Positions 1 through 12,499 of a DNA stretch of 64,000 nucleotides are shown here, piece after piece. How positions within the stretch are numbered: the first letter of the stretch is position 1; each line of letters opens with the position of its first letter. The notes beneath the pieces were generated by a model, which was not told the origin of the DNA, searched no databases, and was given only the letters and a program-made list of their open reading frames with translations. The translations under genes were made by a program, and so were the position numbers. Origin of the DNA: Pyrrhosoma nymphula (Eukaryota > Arthropoda > Insecta > Odonata > Coenagrionidae); the NCBI GenBank assembly GCA_963573305.1, contig OY754336.1:14792699-14856698 (forward strand), in the 5' to 3' direction.

Positions 1-351
1 GGCCCACTGTCTCCCTCTCTCGAATGTTCTGCATTCCTTCACGGAAGGTGGTGCCATAAGGGGCGGAGGGAGAAGCATTGGGCGGGAGGGAAATTTCATG
101 GAAGGGGTGTTTGAGGGGCGGGCGGAGTGGTGGGGGAGGGTGAGACTCCGAGGTTCGAGGACGTCGACCTTTTGGAACAAAACGTGAATCTGTTTATCAG
201 GAGGATCGTTACGTTTACGCGTACGTCGTAGGACGAAACCGACAAAATTTTGGAGCTGCTGACGAAGCCTAGTGGAGTTTCCTTGGGGGGCTATTCTGTA
301 TTTTCTCGGAATACCCGAGCCTCGAAAGTTACGAAATTTAGACGTCACAGG

Positions 352-3300
352 CAGGGCCAGATTTAAGAGTATACCGCCTATAGGCTAAAGTGCATTAGTT
401 CAACCCCCTCTATAGTTCAACATTTGTTTTATACAACAAAAGGATAGAGTTCATTGGTGTTTTCATCTTTTTTAGACATAAAGTTCATTTAGTTTAGATA
501 AAACTACAATTTTAATGGTTTACATAATAAATTATAAAATCAAATTAGTTATCTACTTGTTTTTTTTTACTTACTTCTTTTAAGATTAGTTAAAAAATGA
601 AATGAGTTTCAGAACTTAATTAATTCATTTGTTCTTGGAGATCAGTGATCACTATTTTAAATATATTTTTATATTTTAATGCTAAATACTATCTTTTGCG
701 TAATTAAGGAACTGTGTTCAATTTGAATAAAGTTCTCCTACACGGTGAAATGAAATTACACAAAATGTAGTTAATTACTGGTTTATTTGTTGAAAAATAT
801 ACAAACTTCTCTAAAACAACTCACCCCACGTAATCTTCATGCTCAAATTTACATAACTTTCATACGAGATTTCTTAATGGCAAACTCGTTAATAATGTCC
901 CCATATGAAAGTGTTTTTATTGTATTTGCCTCAATACAATGTAATGAAAGTGAGTTTAACCGTATTTCAGAAATATTAGTTCGCAGATAATTCTTAATTC
1001 TTCTAAGGCAGGAAAAAATGCGTTCTCCCACGAAATTTGCAGCAGGTATGCACCAACTTATCCTTTCAGCAATGTCCAAATTGGGGTAAACATCTTGTTA
1101 GGAATTACACCTCAGAAATTTCGAAATTCCTTCCAACGATTTATCACATGGGTGATCAATACCCACAGCACAGTGCTTTTGAAAGTGGATGCACTCTTTA
1201 GTGAAATCCGAATCCAAATCATTTGTGTAGACGTGGTAAAGATTGGTGGCCTTTTTCCTCAGTTCCTCTTCCATATCTGTATTGTTATCACACAACTGAG
1301 TTAAGAAGTAGAATCGTTCTTGAAACTCGTCATAGGGCATTTTTCTTTTCTTGAATTCACAATCAAAAGAGTCTATAATTTGTAAAAACGTGTTTATTTT
1401 AAGGTCATCGCTGCCAGTAAAGTTAACTTCTCCACTTCGGTCTTCTTCAGGCCAAACTCTCCTTTTTGTTTGTCTTTTATTGTATTTTTTATAAGATGTA
1501 GTTTTGGTGATATCCGTGATCAATTTCTCTAAGTAATCAATGTTGTTTCTCTGTTCCGTAAAATATTCTTCAAGAGAGCCATACGAATCTCTGAACAACA
1601 AAACATCCACAGTTCCACTTTGCATGGCTTTGTTAACTTTATGGATTCTGTGAAGTACGGTGCTCCAGATACACACCATAAACGCAGTCTGAAAACGTTA
1701 TGATCTTCGAAGTATTCCTTGGGATTCACTTCTAGTCGTTGCTTTTTATGTTGTGTCATTTGAAATTCATGTCAGAGCAATGTAAACTTCTTCCCAAGAC
1801 TCTCGTAAACTTTGGCACGCGTCATTTCTTGCTGACCATCGAGAAGGACACACTATTTTAATTGTATTCTTATTCTGATAAGAATCTTCCATAACGCTTG
1901 TTATGCATTCCCATCGCTTTGTACAGCACGTAAAAATACATATATTTCTTGGAGCAGCATGAAAAATGTGCACGCTTCTTCACAAGATTCTGCAGCAGAT
2001 GATCGAACAAGATTTAGGGAGTGTGCTGCACACGGGATGAATAAAAGCTAAAGGAGTTTATTTATTTATTTTTGCTTGCAGACCATTGTAAATGCCGGCC
2101 ATATTGGAAGCGTTATCGTAAGATTGACCTCTGCAGTAATCAATGTTTATTTGCAGATTTTCTAGCTCATTCATAACACACTCAAACATTCCTTCTCAAC
2201 CATGACCAGCGGATGGAATGAAGGTAAGAAATCTTTCACAGGGCACACCGTCACTTGAAACATGTCTAACAGCAAGGACTACCTGGTCTACATGTGACAT
2301 GTCTGGGGTCGAGAATATGACGAGAGAAAAGTATTTAGATTGTTTCAACTCTTCACAAATTACTTGCATAACATTTTGAGCCATTAACTCAATTACCTCA
2401 TCGCATGTCTTGGAAGAGAGATAATTTGTATTACCACAACCACAATTGTATTTTTCAATGTGTGTTGCTAAGAATGGATGGAACTCGGATATCAGCTCTA
2501 AAGCCATAAGAAAATTTTTATTCCTGTTAGAACCAAATATCTCGTTGTCGGCTCTTAAAGCGAGGCCTCTTGATGTCAGGGCCTTGACAGCCGCTACAAC
2601 TCTAGTTAAGACGTTTATCCAATAGTGTGTTTCTTTGTCTAGTTGTAAAGTTAGCACACTGTCAACACGGTTAAGAAAAATTCCTCTTGCTTTTAGAGTA
2701 ATAATAGCAGATTTGTGTATTGGGGAATTTTCATGGTGACATGCCCGACTTTCTCCATTTTTCCAGTCATTTAAATCATCTTTGTCGTCAAATTTCGATC
2801 TTTCTTTAGTGTTAAACACTAAACAAGGGCAAAAAAAACTGATCCCCTTACTTTTAGAGAAAATCATTCATTTCCTTTCATGAAATTCTCTATTTTTTAA
2901 TCTCCGAGAGAGATGTAGTCAAATATCTCTTTTGATCTTTGTGCGCTCTTAAGCTGTTTGTAAAATCTAATCCTATGTTTTGGTCAAAACCATTTTTACT
3001 ATTAGATCTCTAGTAGCATAATTTAAGATCCACAAAGCTGGATCCTTATCAAAAGAGTTTGCTAATGTTGGCTCTTTATTTTCTGTTAAATATTGACATT
3101 TAACATCAAATCTATCAGGTGCAATCTCATTTGTGAGAATTTACTTGTATTTCAGTAGGTTCTGATAACAACATGGCTGTTTTGGAACAACTTGTTCCAG
3201 AGATAGCATTGTCGTCCCCAACAGAACCATCACAAACTGCACGAGCACTTCAGGTTCCCCTTTATTTTCTTTATCGTTCTTTTCTTCCTCTGGCAAACTA

Positions 3301-3974
3301 TTTGTTTAAAGAAACAAATCTAGTTTTTTTGTTTGTTTCAGAAAACGTTCTTGTTCTTGAAGTTTGAGTTTTGTTTGTTTTTTGTATTCAGCGCCACTGA
3401 GTCTCTTCCTACCGTCACTCATAGTAGCTAGTAGGGAGTAGCCTACTTGTTTAAAACTGTGCGTTATGTATTGGAATACTCTAAACTATAAGGCAAAATC
3501 GTAACAAACAACACGAACATGCCTCGCTCAACACAATCATCTACGATCCCGTTGTGCTCACCGATAGCCATGAGTGACAGCGTCAAACTCAGACAGACTA
3601 GACTGACAATATACTACTGACAGCGGAGCCACTGGGTCTTTCACCAACAGTGTTGCCAGATCGGCTACAGTGTTGTCAGATTGAATCGCTGCGCTTGTGC
3701 CAGTGTTGTCAAACCAAATTAGATTGCACTACGAGGAAGTTATAATACAAGATGACGTGCTGTAAATTTGTATTATGTTATAGTTTTAGAAAGTATGCTA
3801 TGCAGAATGACTAAAACATATTTTTAAGTAACATATATTCTTAAATTCGCACGGAAAATATTATTTACGTCTCAAATACTTCATTTTAACTTTTGAATAA
3901 ATTTCCAAACTGCCGCCCCTGAAAATTTGCCGCTCTAGGCTGCAGCCTACTTAGCCTATTTAGAAATGGCCCAG
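352..3974 (-). mobile_element. hAT DNA transposon, nearly full length, decayed
   Basis: The element starts CAGGGCCAGATTTAAG and ends with a related inverted terminus (CTGGGCCATTTCTAA on the minus strand). It is flanked by GTCACAGG (344-351) and GTCACAGA (3975-3982), a 7/8 match of the 8-bp duplication typical of hAT insertions. The only recognisable gene inside is a minus-strand transposase of ZMYM/DUF4371 type. The 3.6 kb length fits an autonomous hAT element. The flanks resemble a separate TIR family seen again at 10493 (shared TATTCTGTATTTTC and GACGTCAC), so the hAT probably inserted into an older copy of that family. Termini and duplication are seen directly; the superfamily also rests on the protein remnants. 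Confidence 0.85.
849..3422 (-). pseudogene. hAT transposase, zinc finger MYM-type protein 1-like (DUF4371), broken
   Basis: The likely start is the ATG at 3422-3420, giving MSDGRKRLSGAEYKKQ, a lysine-rich N-terminus usual for this family. A TTF-type zinc-finger region follows with DPALW near 3050. The largest open piece (2867-2196) covers the DUF4371/RNase H-like domain and contains ERFLTFIPSAGH. CRGQSYDNASNMAG, a family hallmark with a catalytic acidic residue, follows in another frame near 2120-2080. SRWSARNDA lies in a piece at 1973-1767, the region with LPYDE-like and CVHFR-like motifs at 1679-1098, and the hAT C-terminal dimerisation end (RIKNYLR, RLNSLSL, DIINEFA) at 1079-849. Frame changes and stops between pieces make it non-functional. 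Such a protein would bind the terminal repeats and catalyse cut-and-paste transposition. Confidence 0.85.
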
Positions 3975-4309
3975 GTCACAGACTCTAAAATTTCAAATAG
4001 GACCATTCAAAAGTTGAGATTTGTCGGGGGTTGTGACGTCAAATCCTCGGATTTTCCGAGGTTCGATCGTGTCGAGTCCTTGCTGAATAAGGCGCCTGAT
4101 GACCACACTGTTTCCACTTCCAATGCGTTCATTCCCTCGAGGGTTAATTTAAGCAAGATAAATGGATAAGATTCCTGAGGTCGCATACTTTTGACATAGC
4201 TCCTCAACTGGCGAATATTAACCCTAGATTGAACGCTGAAAACCGGCTTATTCATTAATTTCTACATTCCCGAAAACAGCTCTACCGGCCTTTTCCATCG
4301 GGTGTTTTA

Positions 4310-4440
4310 ACGAATAACAACGGAGGAAACAGGTACCCATGTCCTGAGTGGTGAAAAACCTACTCAGGCAGGACTCGAACCCGCGACCTCGGATTAGCAG
4401 GCGAGGACTTTACCCCGTCGCCGTCGGGGCCGGCTTAATG
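4310..4440 (-). mobile_element. tRNA-derived SINE (family 2)
   Basis: Read on the minus strand, the block has a tRNA-like head with GGGTAAAGTCCTCGCCTGC resembling an A-box region and GGGTTCGAGTCC, a near-perfect RNA polymerase III B box. An unrelated body with GTTTTTCACCACTCAGG follows. A second copy with the same head and body lies at 57480-57680, so this is a repeat family, not a single tRNA gene. Confidence 0.75.
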
Positions 4441-4449
4441 AGTAGAGTC

Positions 4450-5390
4450 GTTGAATTACCAAATAAATAATGTCTTCACGTCTGTTTAATAATTATCAAA
4501 ATCCTAGATGTGGAACTGCAATGAATTCTCTGGCCGTCATTTGAACCAGACGCTTTGACAGAGAGTAGCCAGTACGCGTTCGTGCTACTATAATTTCAAT
4601 CAGTTGGATGAATATGAAATATTGTTGTGCCAAACCATCAACTCTTGAGATACAGCTTTCTTTGTTATAATTGCATCCATTGGGTCGAAAATGAGATCAT
4701 ATCTCGTGGGTTATTTTACTTCTCTGTAGTTTATTTATTGCTTGAAACTTTTCCTTTGAATATCAAGGGAAGGAAACATAGTGTACAGCAATGCATGTAA
4801 ATTATTATTCCATCCTGAAATTGTCTTTGTGAGCTCTCTTCACCGTCTTGTCTCGTATGCTGAGGTTCGTGGTTTTTAGTTTGGCAAATAATTACTTAAT
4901 TGCGATCTCTTTTATTCAAACGTTTTAATTATAATTTCTTTAATAGCTTTAATTACACGTTTTAATTAATTACGTGGCTTCTTACAGCCATACAACGGTT
5001 ACATCAGTGAACAGAAAACAATTGAACATTTCCAAGCGTTATCTCCGCTACCAACTTAAGATTATTTCATTTTTTTCATTACCAACCCTTTTTTAAACAA
5101 TTTTTCAACATCGTACACGTGCAGTAGTGCCCTGCAGGCTACCTCTAACGTGTGTCGGGAGGCGACTTTACAATATGTTACATTCTACTAAAGTATTGGT
5201 GATGTTGTAATAGTTAACTTTGAACTATTCCCTAGTTTGACACGTTCCCTAGTTTTGAACTATTGGTTAAGCACAAGCATAGAAAAATAATTATTTGAAT
5301 GGCGATTTATTCCAAACTTTTCTGCATGCTCTAAAATCAGGAACTTATCTCACAACAAAAGAATCCCGATATAATGTTCGCGGATTCTAA
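4450..5390. other. AT-rich stretch, nothing recognised
   Basis: No open frame, terminal repeat or protein similarity that I can support. The sequence is mostly AT-rich with no clear internal repetition. Confidence 0.6.
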
Positions 5391-5740
5391 ATGAGGCCCA
5401 ACAAGGGAGGAGTGGTGGAATTCAGTGCCATTTTAATGAATGCCAGTCTCCGAGTTGTTTGTCCTTTTTTCTTCCTGGCAATATATTTGTTTTTTTTTAG
5501 CCGTCGAACCGTACGGTTGTGCCTTCGTTCTCTCTCTACGCGCGTCACGGACAGCTGTGGAACCCGCGGCCACCAAGTTAAGCGCGCCAGTTCCCTCCAG
5601 TGCAGCTTTTGCTCGCATTTGCACATACCCTCTCTCGAATTTCTTGCTCAAGACTTTATATTCGCTGCAGGATCTTCAGAGAGCATGTACCTGCGAACTT
5701 CCCCTCGGTACGGACCAAGGGATTCGACGAGGGGACAGAC

Positions 5741-5920
5741 ATGATGAAGGACCAGCATCCCGTCGGCATCGACTTCAGTGGGAAAGTTGACGCACGGCCC
5801 TTGTCACCTGGAGTGTTGAAGACACTAGAAATCACGGCGGTGGAGCCACATACGTTATTGCAGGAAGTCATGAAGGATTTAGACGTGTTCAAACAAGACC
5901 AAGGAACATTCACTCAAGAG
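5741..5920 (+). CDS. candidate first coding exon of an unidentified host gene
   Basis: From ATGATG at 5741 the frame stays open for exactly 60 codons and ends on GAG immediately before GTAAGTG, an excellent 5-prime splice donor (GT at 5921-5922). The predicted peptide starts MMKDQHPVGIDF, ends QDQGTFTQE, is acidic-to-neutral and lacks low complexity. The frame is open upstream to about 5600, and CTGCAG at 5665-5670 could be a splice acceptor, so the exon may be longer. The upstream 150 bases are CpG-rich compared with the surrounding AT-rich DNA, which would fit a 5-prime untranslated region. I do not recognise the protein. It could be a chance frame. No downstream exon is visible nearby. Confidence 0.35.
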
Positions 5921-5959
5921 GTAAGTGAAAACAGTGCTAAAGTGGAAAATCTATGAAAT

Positions 5960-7130
5960 ACATTCTATGTAATCGAGAAAAAATTGACCAATTCAAAAGG
6001 ATATCGTTAATGCGATCCTAGGAAAAACATATTTCCTTTAAAGGAATAGGGTAGATCAACACTCAGTGGAAAACACCGTTGAGATAATAGGCCTAACGTT
6101 GATCCTTTAGGGAGGAACTGAACGTGCTGTGTTAAAACTGACGCCCCCTTTATGTCCATTCGACTGTAGAAGGTTTTGACAGAGTTTTTCGACTACGGCC
6201 TCTTCGAACTAGCCCCGCAGAATCATTCACCTCGTATTATAATAATTGTTCGTTTTGTGAGGCAGGTTAAGAGAAATCAGCTCGCCGCCAAGTGACGGGA
6301 TAGAAAAGATATGAATATCAGAGATATGGAATGGTGTTCTGATTCCTCTAAATCTTCTCAGATCGCTCTAGCTATATACAGTCTCTTGATGATCGCGACA
6401 AATTACACTGGCGGTGCGTAAAGGTCGGCGCCCAAAGCTCGAAATACGATGGCCACCCTGAACAGCCTCTTAAGACCATGAGAAACTTATTTACACTTCA
6501 CCATATTCAGTCGGCATTGCATACGTTTGGAATTGAGAGGGTCCTCGATAAATAAATCGCTCATGTACGCGGCCTCGAGTCATATTTAGGAAAGGAAGGG
6601 AAGGTGTGGAGGAGGGGAAATATGTCGTAAGAGTGGAGCGAAGAAGCGCGAGACTATTCGAGTGAGTTCGTAGTTTGTTGCTCGCTTGGAGTACGGAGAA
6701 ATGAACCGCTTTGGCAAACAAGCGGCCGATATACCATGTGTACTCAGCTGAAAGTTAAAGCGTGTAACAGCCAAATCAACATGCAGATAATCATAATACC
6801 AATTCATGAATAAGACAGCTGAATGCTATAATATTCTTAATGGAAACTTGGCACCAGTATACTTGATAGGTTGGTGTTTTTTCCTGTCATGTCCTCTTGC
6901 AAATTCTGAGATAAATTGTTGCCTATTGAATAGGTACCAGTCCGTCCAATGGCAGTGAACCAATGTAATAGGCAGCAAAGAACTTTTTTCACATTTTTGA
7001 CGAAAATTACTTTTCATCATATCCACTTGAAGAACCTCATTTTACTGTTTTGTAGATACACTTCGTAATGGCTAAATATAAAGTCGATATTATTAGAATT
7101 TAATTCTGTAATTAAAGTGTAATATTTAAC
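5960..7130. other. non-coding stretch, nothing recognised
   Basis: Short overlapping frames on both strands show no known domain. No terminal repeats or SINE heads were seen. Confidence 0.55.
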
Positions 7131-7146
7131 CCTGGAATCGAGTTGA

Positions 7147-7385
7147 TCGGGTTGCTTAAGTACCGGATTCCCTGCTCAAGGGCTTTGGTTTGAAGCCTGG
7201 CGGTGGTGGAAACTTTTCATTGGAATCCGGTCGCTTCTCTGGTCCTACGTGGAGAGAACCTCAAGCACAGAAATCCGTCCATCGAATAGACGTTATATCG
7301 TGGTCCCTTGGGTGCCTATCGTTAAGAGCAGGCTAACGCCGTCGGAGGGTTTTCCTGTACCCCTCTATCATTCCCAAAATAACTA
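7147..7385 (+). mobile_element. tRNA-derived SINE (family 1)
   Basis: The head carries GTTGCTTAAGTACCGG (A-box-like) and GGTTTGAAGCC (B-box-like). The body contains TCCGTCCATCGAATAGACG, then CGTGGTCCC and GAGCAGGCTAA. The same body in the same order occurs on the minus strand at 22050-22235, where the B box is GGTTTGAATCC. The shared body and the Pol III boxes together support a SINE family. Confidence 0.75.
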
Positions 7386-7389
7386 TTTC

Positions 7390-10300
7390 CACATTAACAC
7401 TCCCAATTGTCCTTAGTTGTTGAAAAATGCAAGATAAATTTTTAAGTAAGAGCTCTTCAGTGCAGACTGTTTCACATGTTCAATTCTGAGAGCAATGGGG
7501 ATACTATTTTTTTTTACATTTTTTGCTTGCTTTCGTCGTCGTTGAATCAACAGTGCCGCCAATTTCTGTTGTTTTCCACGTGAATCGTAGAAACTCAAAC
7601 ATTAATGGCGCCAATAGCCTCAGTTGTTGGCCGCTTCTCCCAAGGAGGTTAAAATGAAATGGAGAAGGCATGACCGTGAACGCTCATGGGCGAAAGTGAA
7701 GCAAGAATAGGGGTGTTCGGGAAGGATTTTGTGCCGAGTAGGTGTTGCCAAACCAGCACAAAACATCGCCTTGTCTGTGGTTTTTAACTTAGATTTGACG
7801 AAAATCGAACGCGACCGCCGGACACGTAAGCCAGAGGAAGGTCTAAACTGTGCCGACTGCAATGGCGGAATTGGATTCAAGAATCATGTGGTATGTCGCC
7901 TCCATTTATTTTCTAACCTCCTTGGCTTCTCCGGAATAAAAACAAACCAAACTTCTTTCCAATCTGAAGATCTGGTATGCCGCCCACCGCCCGTCCGTCA
8001 AATAAGAATTTATTACCAAGGCCAGCCTTGTCTCGTCTAGTACAGCGGAATCTTTCTGATCAAGTGCGACTGGATATCCTCACTTTTTCCCAACTTGGCC
8101 ATCGATATAGAAGACAACGATGGGACTTCGTCACCACTTCGGTCACTGAGCGTCTACTCTTCACCGAACCCCATTATAGCAGCGTATGAACCCCTTGTGT
8201 GGTTTTTCGTGATACTTTATCAAGTGACTGTATATTGGCAATGTATTCGCTCCGTACTTTAGAAAACCGTTTTGCATAAACTAGAGGCAGCAAAAAGGGA
8301 GTGAAAATAAAATTTGTCTAACTGAAAAATGTCACCATTACTGTGAGGCAGTCGGAAGGTTGTCCTGCTCCTGCTGTCTTGATCCACGCGCTGGAAGACC
8401 CTGATCGTTCCTCATAAGGGATAAGATTTGCCTCCGCGAAGGAATACATCTGACTCCAATGAGACCGACGAAAGTATAGAAATTTTACTCGAGTACTTGT
8501 GGCACGATGAATTTTAGACGTATTTTTCTACTTGTGAATAGTATATAATTTCATTACTGAACAATAGCTGAAACTATCGATTGTCGAAGAATATGTTTTC
8601 CTTGAGGCGTTTCACTTGAATTATTTAGCAATATCCACAAGAGTAATCATGGGGTAGGGGTGGCATTTCCGTCAAGGAATCCATCTCAGCTCGACTCATT
8701 ACATCTTATTCCAGTGTTTATTCTAACAAGCGAGCATACTTATGCCTAGATTTACGTCGATCTGACGCTGAAGTCAACGCTGACACGAATCTGTCGATAG
8801 ATTTCCAAAATATGACCATGTACAAGGCTTTGAAAAGTTTGGGTTATGTCTTTGCGGATTATGAACACAGAAACGAAGTAGAGTTTTATCATTAATTTTT
8901 TATCAGGGAAGTTTACGAAACAGAGTATACGCGAAACAAAAAATAGCAAATATATTATATTGTTTTTGAATAGTCAAGGCTCAAGGAATATGTTAAATCA
9001 TCTAGGAAAGATAGGTTAAACGAATCAACCAAGTATAAAATCCTTAGCAATTATTCAGATATCGATAACAGCTAATTTACAGTCAAGGACAATAATGAGA
9101 TCCTATCTCTTTTAACCGGGAGTAACAATGTATTACGTCAAGGTAACCTATTATTTTTTTCACCTGGGAAGCAATCTGAAGCTATTAAACATGCATGCAA
9201 GTTATTAAAACATGTTATCAAATGCTGGAAGCCACGATGAAATTCCAATTTATTTAATAAAAAATCCTTGCCAACGGTGATACCTAATCTCTTGATAATA
9301 TTCGATGTATCAATGCAATTAGGCTTTCATCCAAGATTCTGAGAGGAATATTGTTTTGCCCGTTATCTAAGCATTACAGTCCTTCAAATCCAAGCGACTA
9401 AAGGCCAATAGGATTAATACGCTCAGCAACCAAAGTGCGAGAGAAAGTAGTCCCCGAAAAAAAACAAAATTTTACTACGGGTATTTAAATGTAGAAAGCA
9501 ATACGATGACGTGACGTTTGATCACGGAAAATAAGGCTATTGATGAATGCCGAAGATGTCGAAAATCGGTGGATATCAATGATGCTGGACATCGACAATA
9601 ACATGTTAGTGCCGAGTTTTGTGTCGCAGAGTGGTGAAACGTACATCCGAATGCAAAACGTTTGCCAAAATTTGGGTGATTTTTGTGTTATTCTTTATTT
9701 CAAAACAAACGTTTGATGTTAATTATTTTGCCGATAGCTACCAATATTTTTAAATAATTAGATGACTAAATCCTAGAGTAAGGAGAAGTATTGTAGCAGT
9801 GCCGAGCTGTTCCAAAGAAGTGATAGAACTGCTCTATGAAGGTAGCGAGCGGTAATTACTATCCTTGATATGGTGATGTTTCACTGCATACAGAGTTTAT
9901 TGGCAGAATTAAATTAATAGATCTGGAAAATATTCTAAAAAATCCATGAAATCATGAGAAATGTGGCTGGAAAACGGCCAATTCTCATTAGTTATTAATA
10001 TTTCACGTTTAAGCAGACATGCACGACACCTCGCCCTTTCGTTGAATTGCACCCCTTTCGTGACGCAATGATGTGACGTTTTCGTGGAAAATTTTATTTA
10101 TTTTCTATCAGCTTGTAATTCTTTGATTTTACTGGTAAATTCAAAGACTGTGCAGGCGATATTTTGTTTTGAAAACTTAAGGAGCAATCTCCAATAATTG
10201 ACGTGAGCGAAGGTGAAGACGATATTACTAGTAAGTGCTCAATCCTTGGGAGATATAATTATAGGTGTGGATATTCTTCGGGCATAATACCGTACCTGAA

Positions 10301-10490
10301 GTTTATTCCTCAGAAATTTGATTTAAGTATGCTTACATAAACAAGAAAAATTTAAGTGTGATCGGAATTATATGAGTTCTGGTGCTTTCCGGCTTGTTTG
10401 AAGCAGAATTTCTTCCAGGTTCTTCCACTGGGCCAACGTCTAACGGCCCCAGTCGAACATAAAATCGTCGGCCTGGATGGAGACCCTGAC
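7390..10490. other. long non-coding stretch, nothing recognised
   Basis: Contains small overlapping frames around 7620-8190 with no recognisable domain. The rest is AT-rich. I saw no terminal repeats or tandem arrays. Confidence 0.5.
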
Positions 10491-10492
10491 CT

Positions 10493-10769
10493 GGGGGGTT
10501 ATTCTGTATTTTCACCTCATGGAACATGACGTCACGGATCGTTCCTTATATGGTGAATATTGCGGAAAGTGGAGTTGTAAACCGTGCCCGCCAGACGGCG
10601 AGACCATATTCATTTCTGCCGAGAATGGTTCATTTCCAGTTCTTTAGGGTCGTCGAATTGGGCTTCAAATGAGTACTTAGAGAGCGGAATAGCTCAAATG
10701 AATCGTTCATTGGAGTTGGTGCTCTTCGAAAGAGCTATTTCGGAAGTGGAGTTACAGAATAATCCCCCT
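10493..10769. mobile_element. small TIR element with GGGGG-TTATTCTGTA ends
   Basis: The left end reads GGGGGGTTATTCTGTA and the right end, on the minus strand, CAGGGGGATTATTCTGTA. The 277-bp interior repeats CGGAAAGTGGAGTT-like sequence near both ends and has no gene. A similar left end and GACGTCAC motif flank the hAT at 284-350 and 3983-4040. Directly after the right end the same terminus begins again (GGGGGATTATTTTGTA), so two elements may abut. Confidence 0.55.
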
Positions 10770-10961
10770 GGGGGATTATTTTGTAATCACACCTTTTTTA
10801 ACTCTTCGCGGGAAGGCGGGAGATCCGTTGCGCTCTCTTAATGATCGGCACACGACTGGCCAAGGTCCAATGGTGGCTCCATTTCACGTCCCTTACAACA
10901 TGTGAGATAGAACTAATGAAAGGTGGAGGCAAATGAAACGGATCAAGAGTCGAAAGAACGA

Positions 10962-11804
10962 GGGGCCGAATGTGTAACTCGGCTTACGTTCGATCGTTAG
11001 TGACCCGTTCACTCTCGATCAAGCTCGCTGTCTTCGAACGTTTATCAAAAGTGCGATTGTGTAAGGGCGATCGTCAGCAGACAATCGAAAGTTACGGTGT
11101 TGTCAGATTTACGGCATATATCGTGTTTCTCTTGTACACATACGCAATGAGCGTAATTTTGAACGATTGCACTTGTTTAGAATCATTTTGAATATCAAGA
11201 AACAATAATAAATATTACAATGTCTGCGAATTGAAGTTAACTTCCTCACGAGTATAATGCACTGCCCTTAATGCGTTCTCATTTGATAAATTAATTCCCA
11301 ATTACTTGTCATACTAAGACTTTTACGTATTATTAACAGAAATGTCAGCTAAAAATTGACCCTCATTATATTTCATTAACACTCAAATCGTGTTCTCTAC
11401 AGCTGAGAGTAGGTAAAAAATACTACATCATATATTATTTTGACATTGACACACTCAACATTGCTATAATTATTCTATATTTAATTAATTTAATTACTCT
11501 ATCACAACACACACAGCTTTTAATGCAATTTGATACTTTAAATTATATTCATAATCCATAAAAGTTCAAATAAAGCTCTCCACAGCGATAAATTTCTAAT
11601 TATGCATTAAAATGCAAACATAAAAAAACCTTGTAACGAATGGCAATAACAATCAAGTATTTAGCTGACGTCGCCTTTCCTTCGTTCGAAAGCCGGAAAA
11701 CCTTCAAACGTAAAGTTACACAATCAATTGTTTTCGAAGGATTGCCCACAACACCACGGAAACCGGCTCTTTACGTCCGAACGTAAAGTTACGCAATCGG
11801 CCCC
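10962..11804. mobile_element. non-autonomous DNA transposon with GGGGCCGAWTGYGTAACT termini
   Basis: The left end is GGGGCCGAATGTGTAACT and the right end, read on the minus strand, GGGGCCGATTGCGTAACT. Both continue into TTACGTTCG-like sequence. Subterminal copies of ACGTAAAGTTAC lie at about 11712 and 11780. The interior is AT-rich with no transposase. I could not find a convincing target duplication, so the superfamily is undetermined. Confidence 0.6.
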
Positions 11805-11930
11805 CCGGGTGAGTCATAGAAAAGACCTGCAGATCACCGCATGAGAGCCGAAGATGATCACGCCGCCTGGATGGCGGCGGGGAACTACGAAAAATGACGT
11901 AATCTACCGTATGTTATGACGTATTCTCAC

Positions 11931-12491
11931 TTAAGGAGGTTCCGCCGCGACTGTGTGAGTCAAAAAAATACTAAATTCCACATTTTTGATATTTTGTCCA
12001 AAAAATCCTGCTTTCGCTGATGAAATGCGTTACCATTAGAAAACCAAAAGTAAGGTACAAAATATGCAGATTATTCCACGGATGTATTTTAAATTAGTAC
12101 TATTTTCCAGCCATAGGAGCCCACTGCAGCGCCATTTCCTACGAAATACCGCATTTTGATTACAATTACGGCAGTAAATTCCCTAATAACAAAAAAATAA
12201 GGTGGTAAGATGGCTATACTTTATTTATATTAATTTTATCTGGATTATTTCCTTCTTTTAAATAGTTTTCCGCAAATATGGCAATTATATTTAATGGAAA
12301 AATACTATTTTCCCTGTGTTTCTCTCATTTCCTCATTGAACACCATGTAAATTCAAGTTCAACTGTAGAATAAAATAGCGTGGAAAGGTATTGTTTCGTT
12401 GTTCATGTCAGATAGAGGACAAATTTTTCTACAAGTAGACAGAATATGAATAAAATGACATTTAATTCATTTTACGGTGGAACCACCATAA
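11931..12491 (-). mobile_element. TTAA-bounded MITE, copy A (inverse of the copy at 48297)
   Basis: Starts TTAAGGAGGTTCCGCCGCG and ends with the inverse of GGTGGTTCCACCGTAA. The whole 561 bp is the reverse complement of 48297-48859 at clearly recognisable identity, including GCGCCATTTCCTACG and the TTTGTACCTT region. There is no coding capacity. The TTAA at the left end suggests piggyBac-type targeting, but the right end reads ATAA here. Confidence 0.75.
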
Positions 12492-12499
12492 GTGAGATT

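Noticed and set aside
4310..4440. Functional tRNA gene
   Set aside because: The B box is good but the cloverleaf is not complete, and the head continues into a repeat body shared with 57480-57680.
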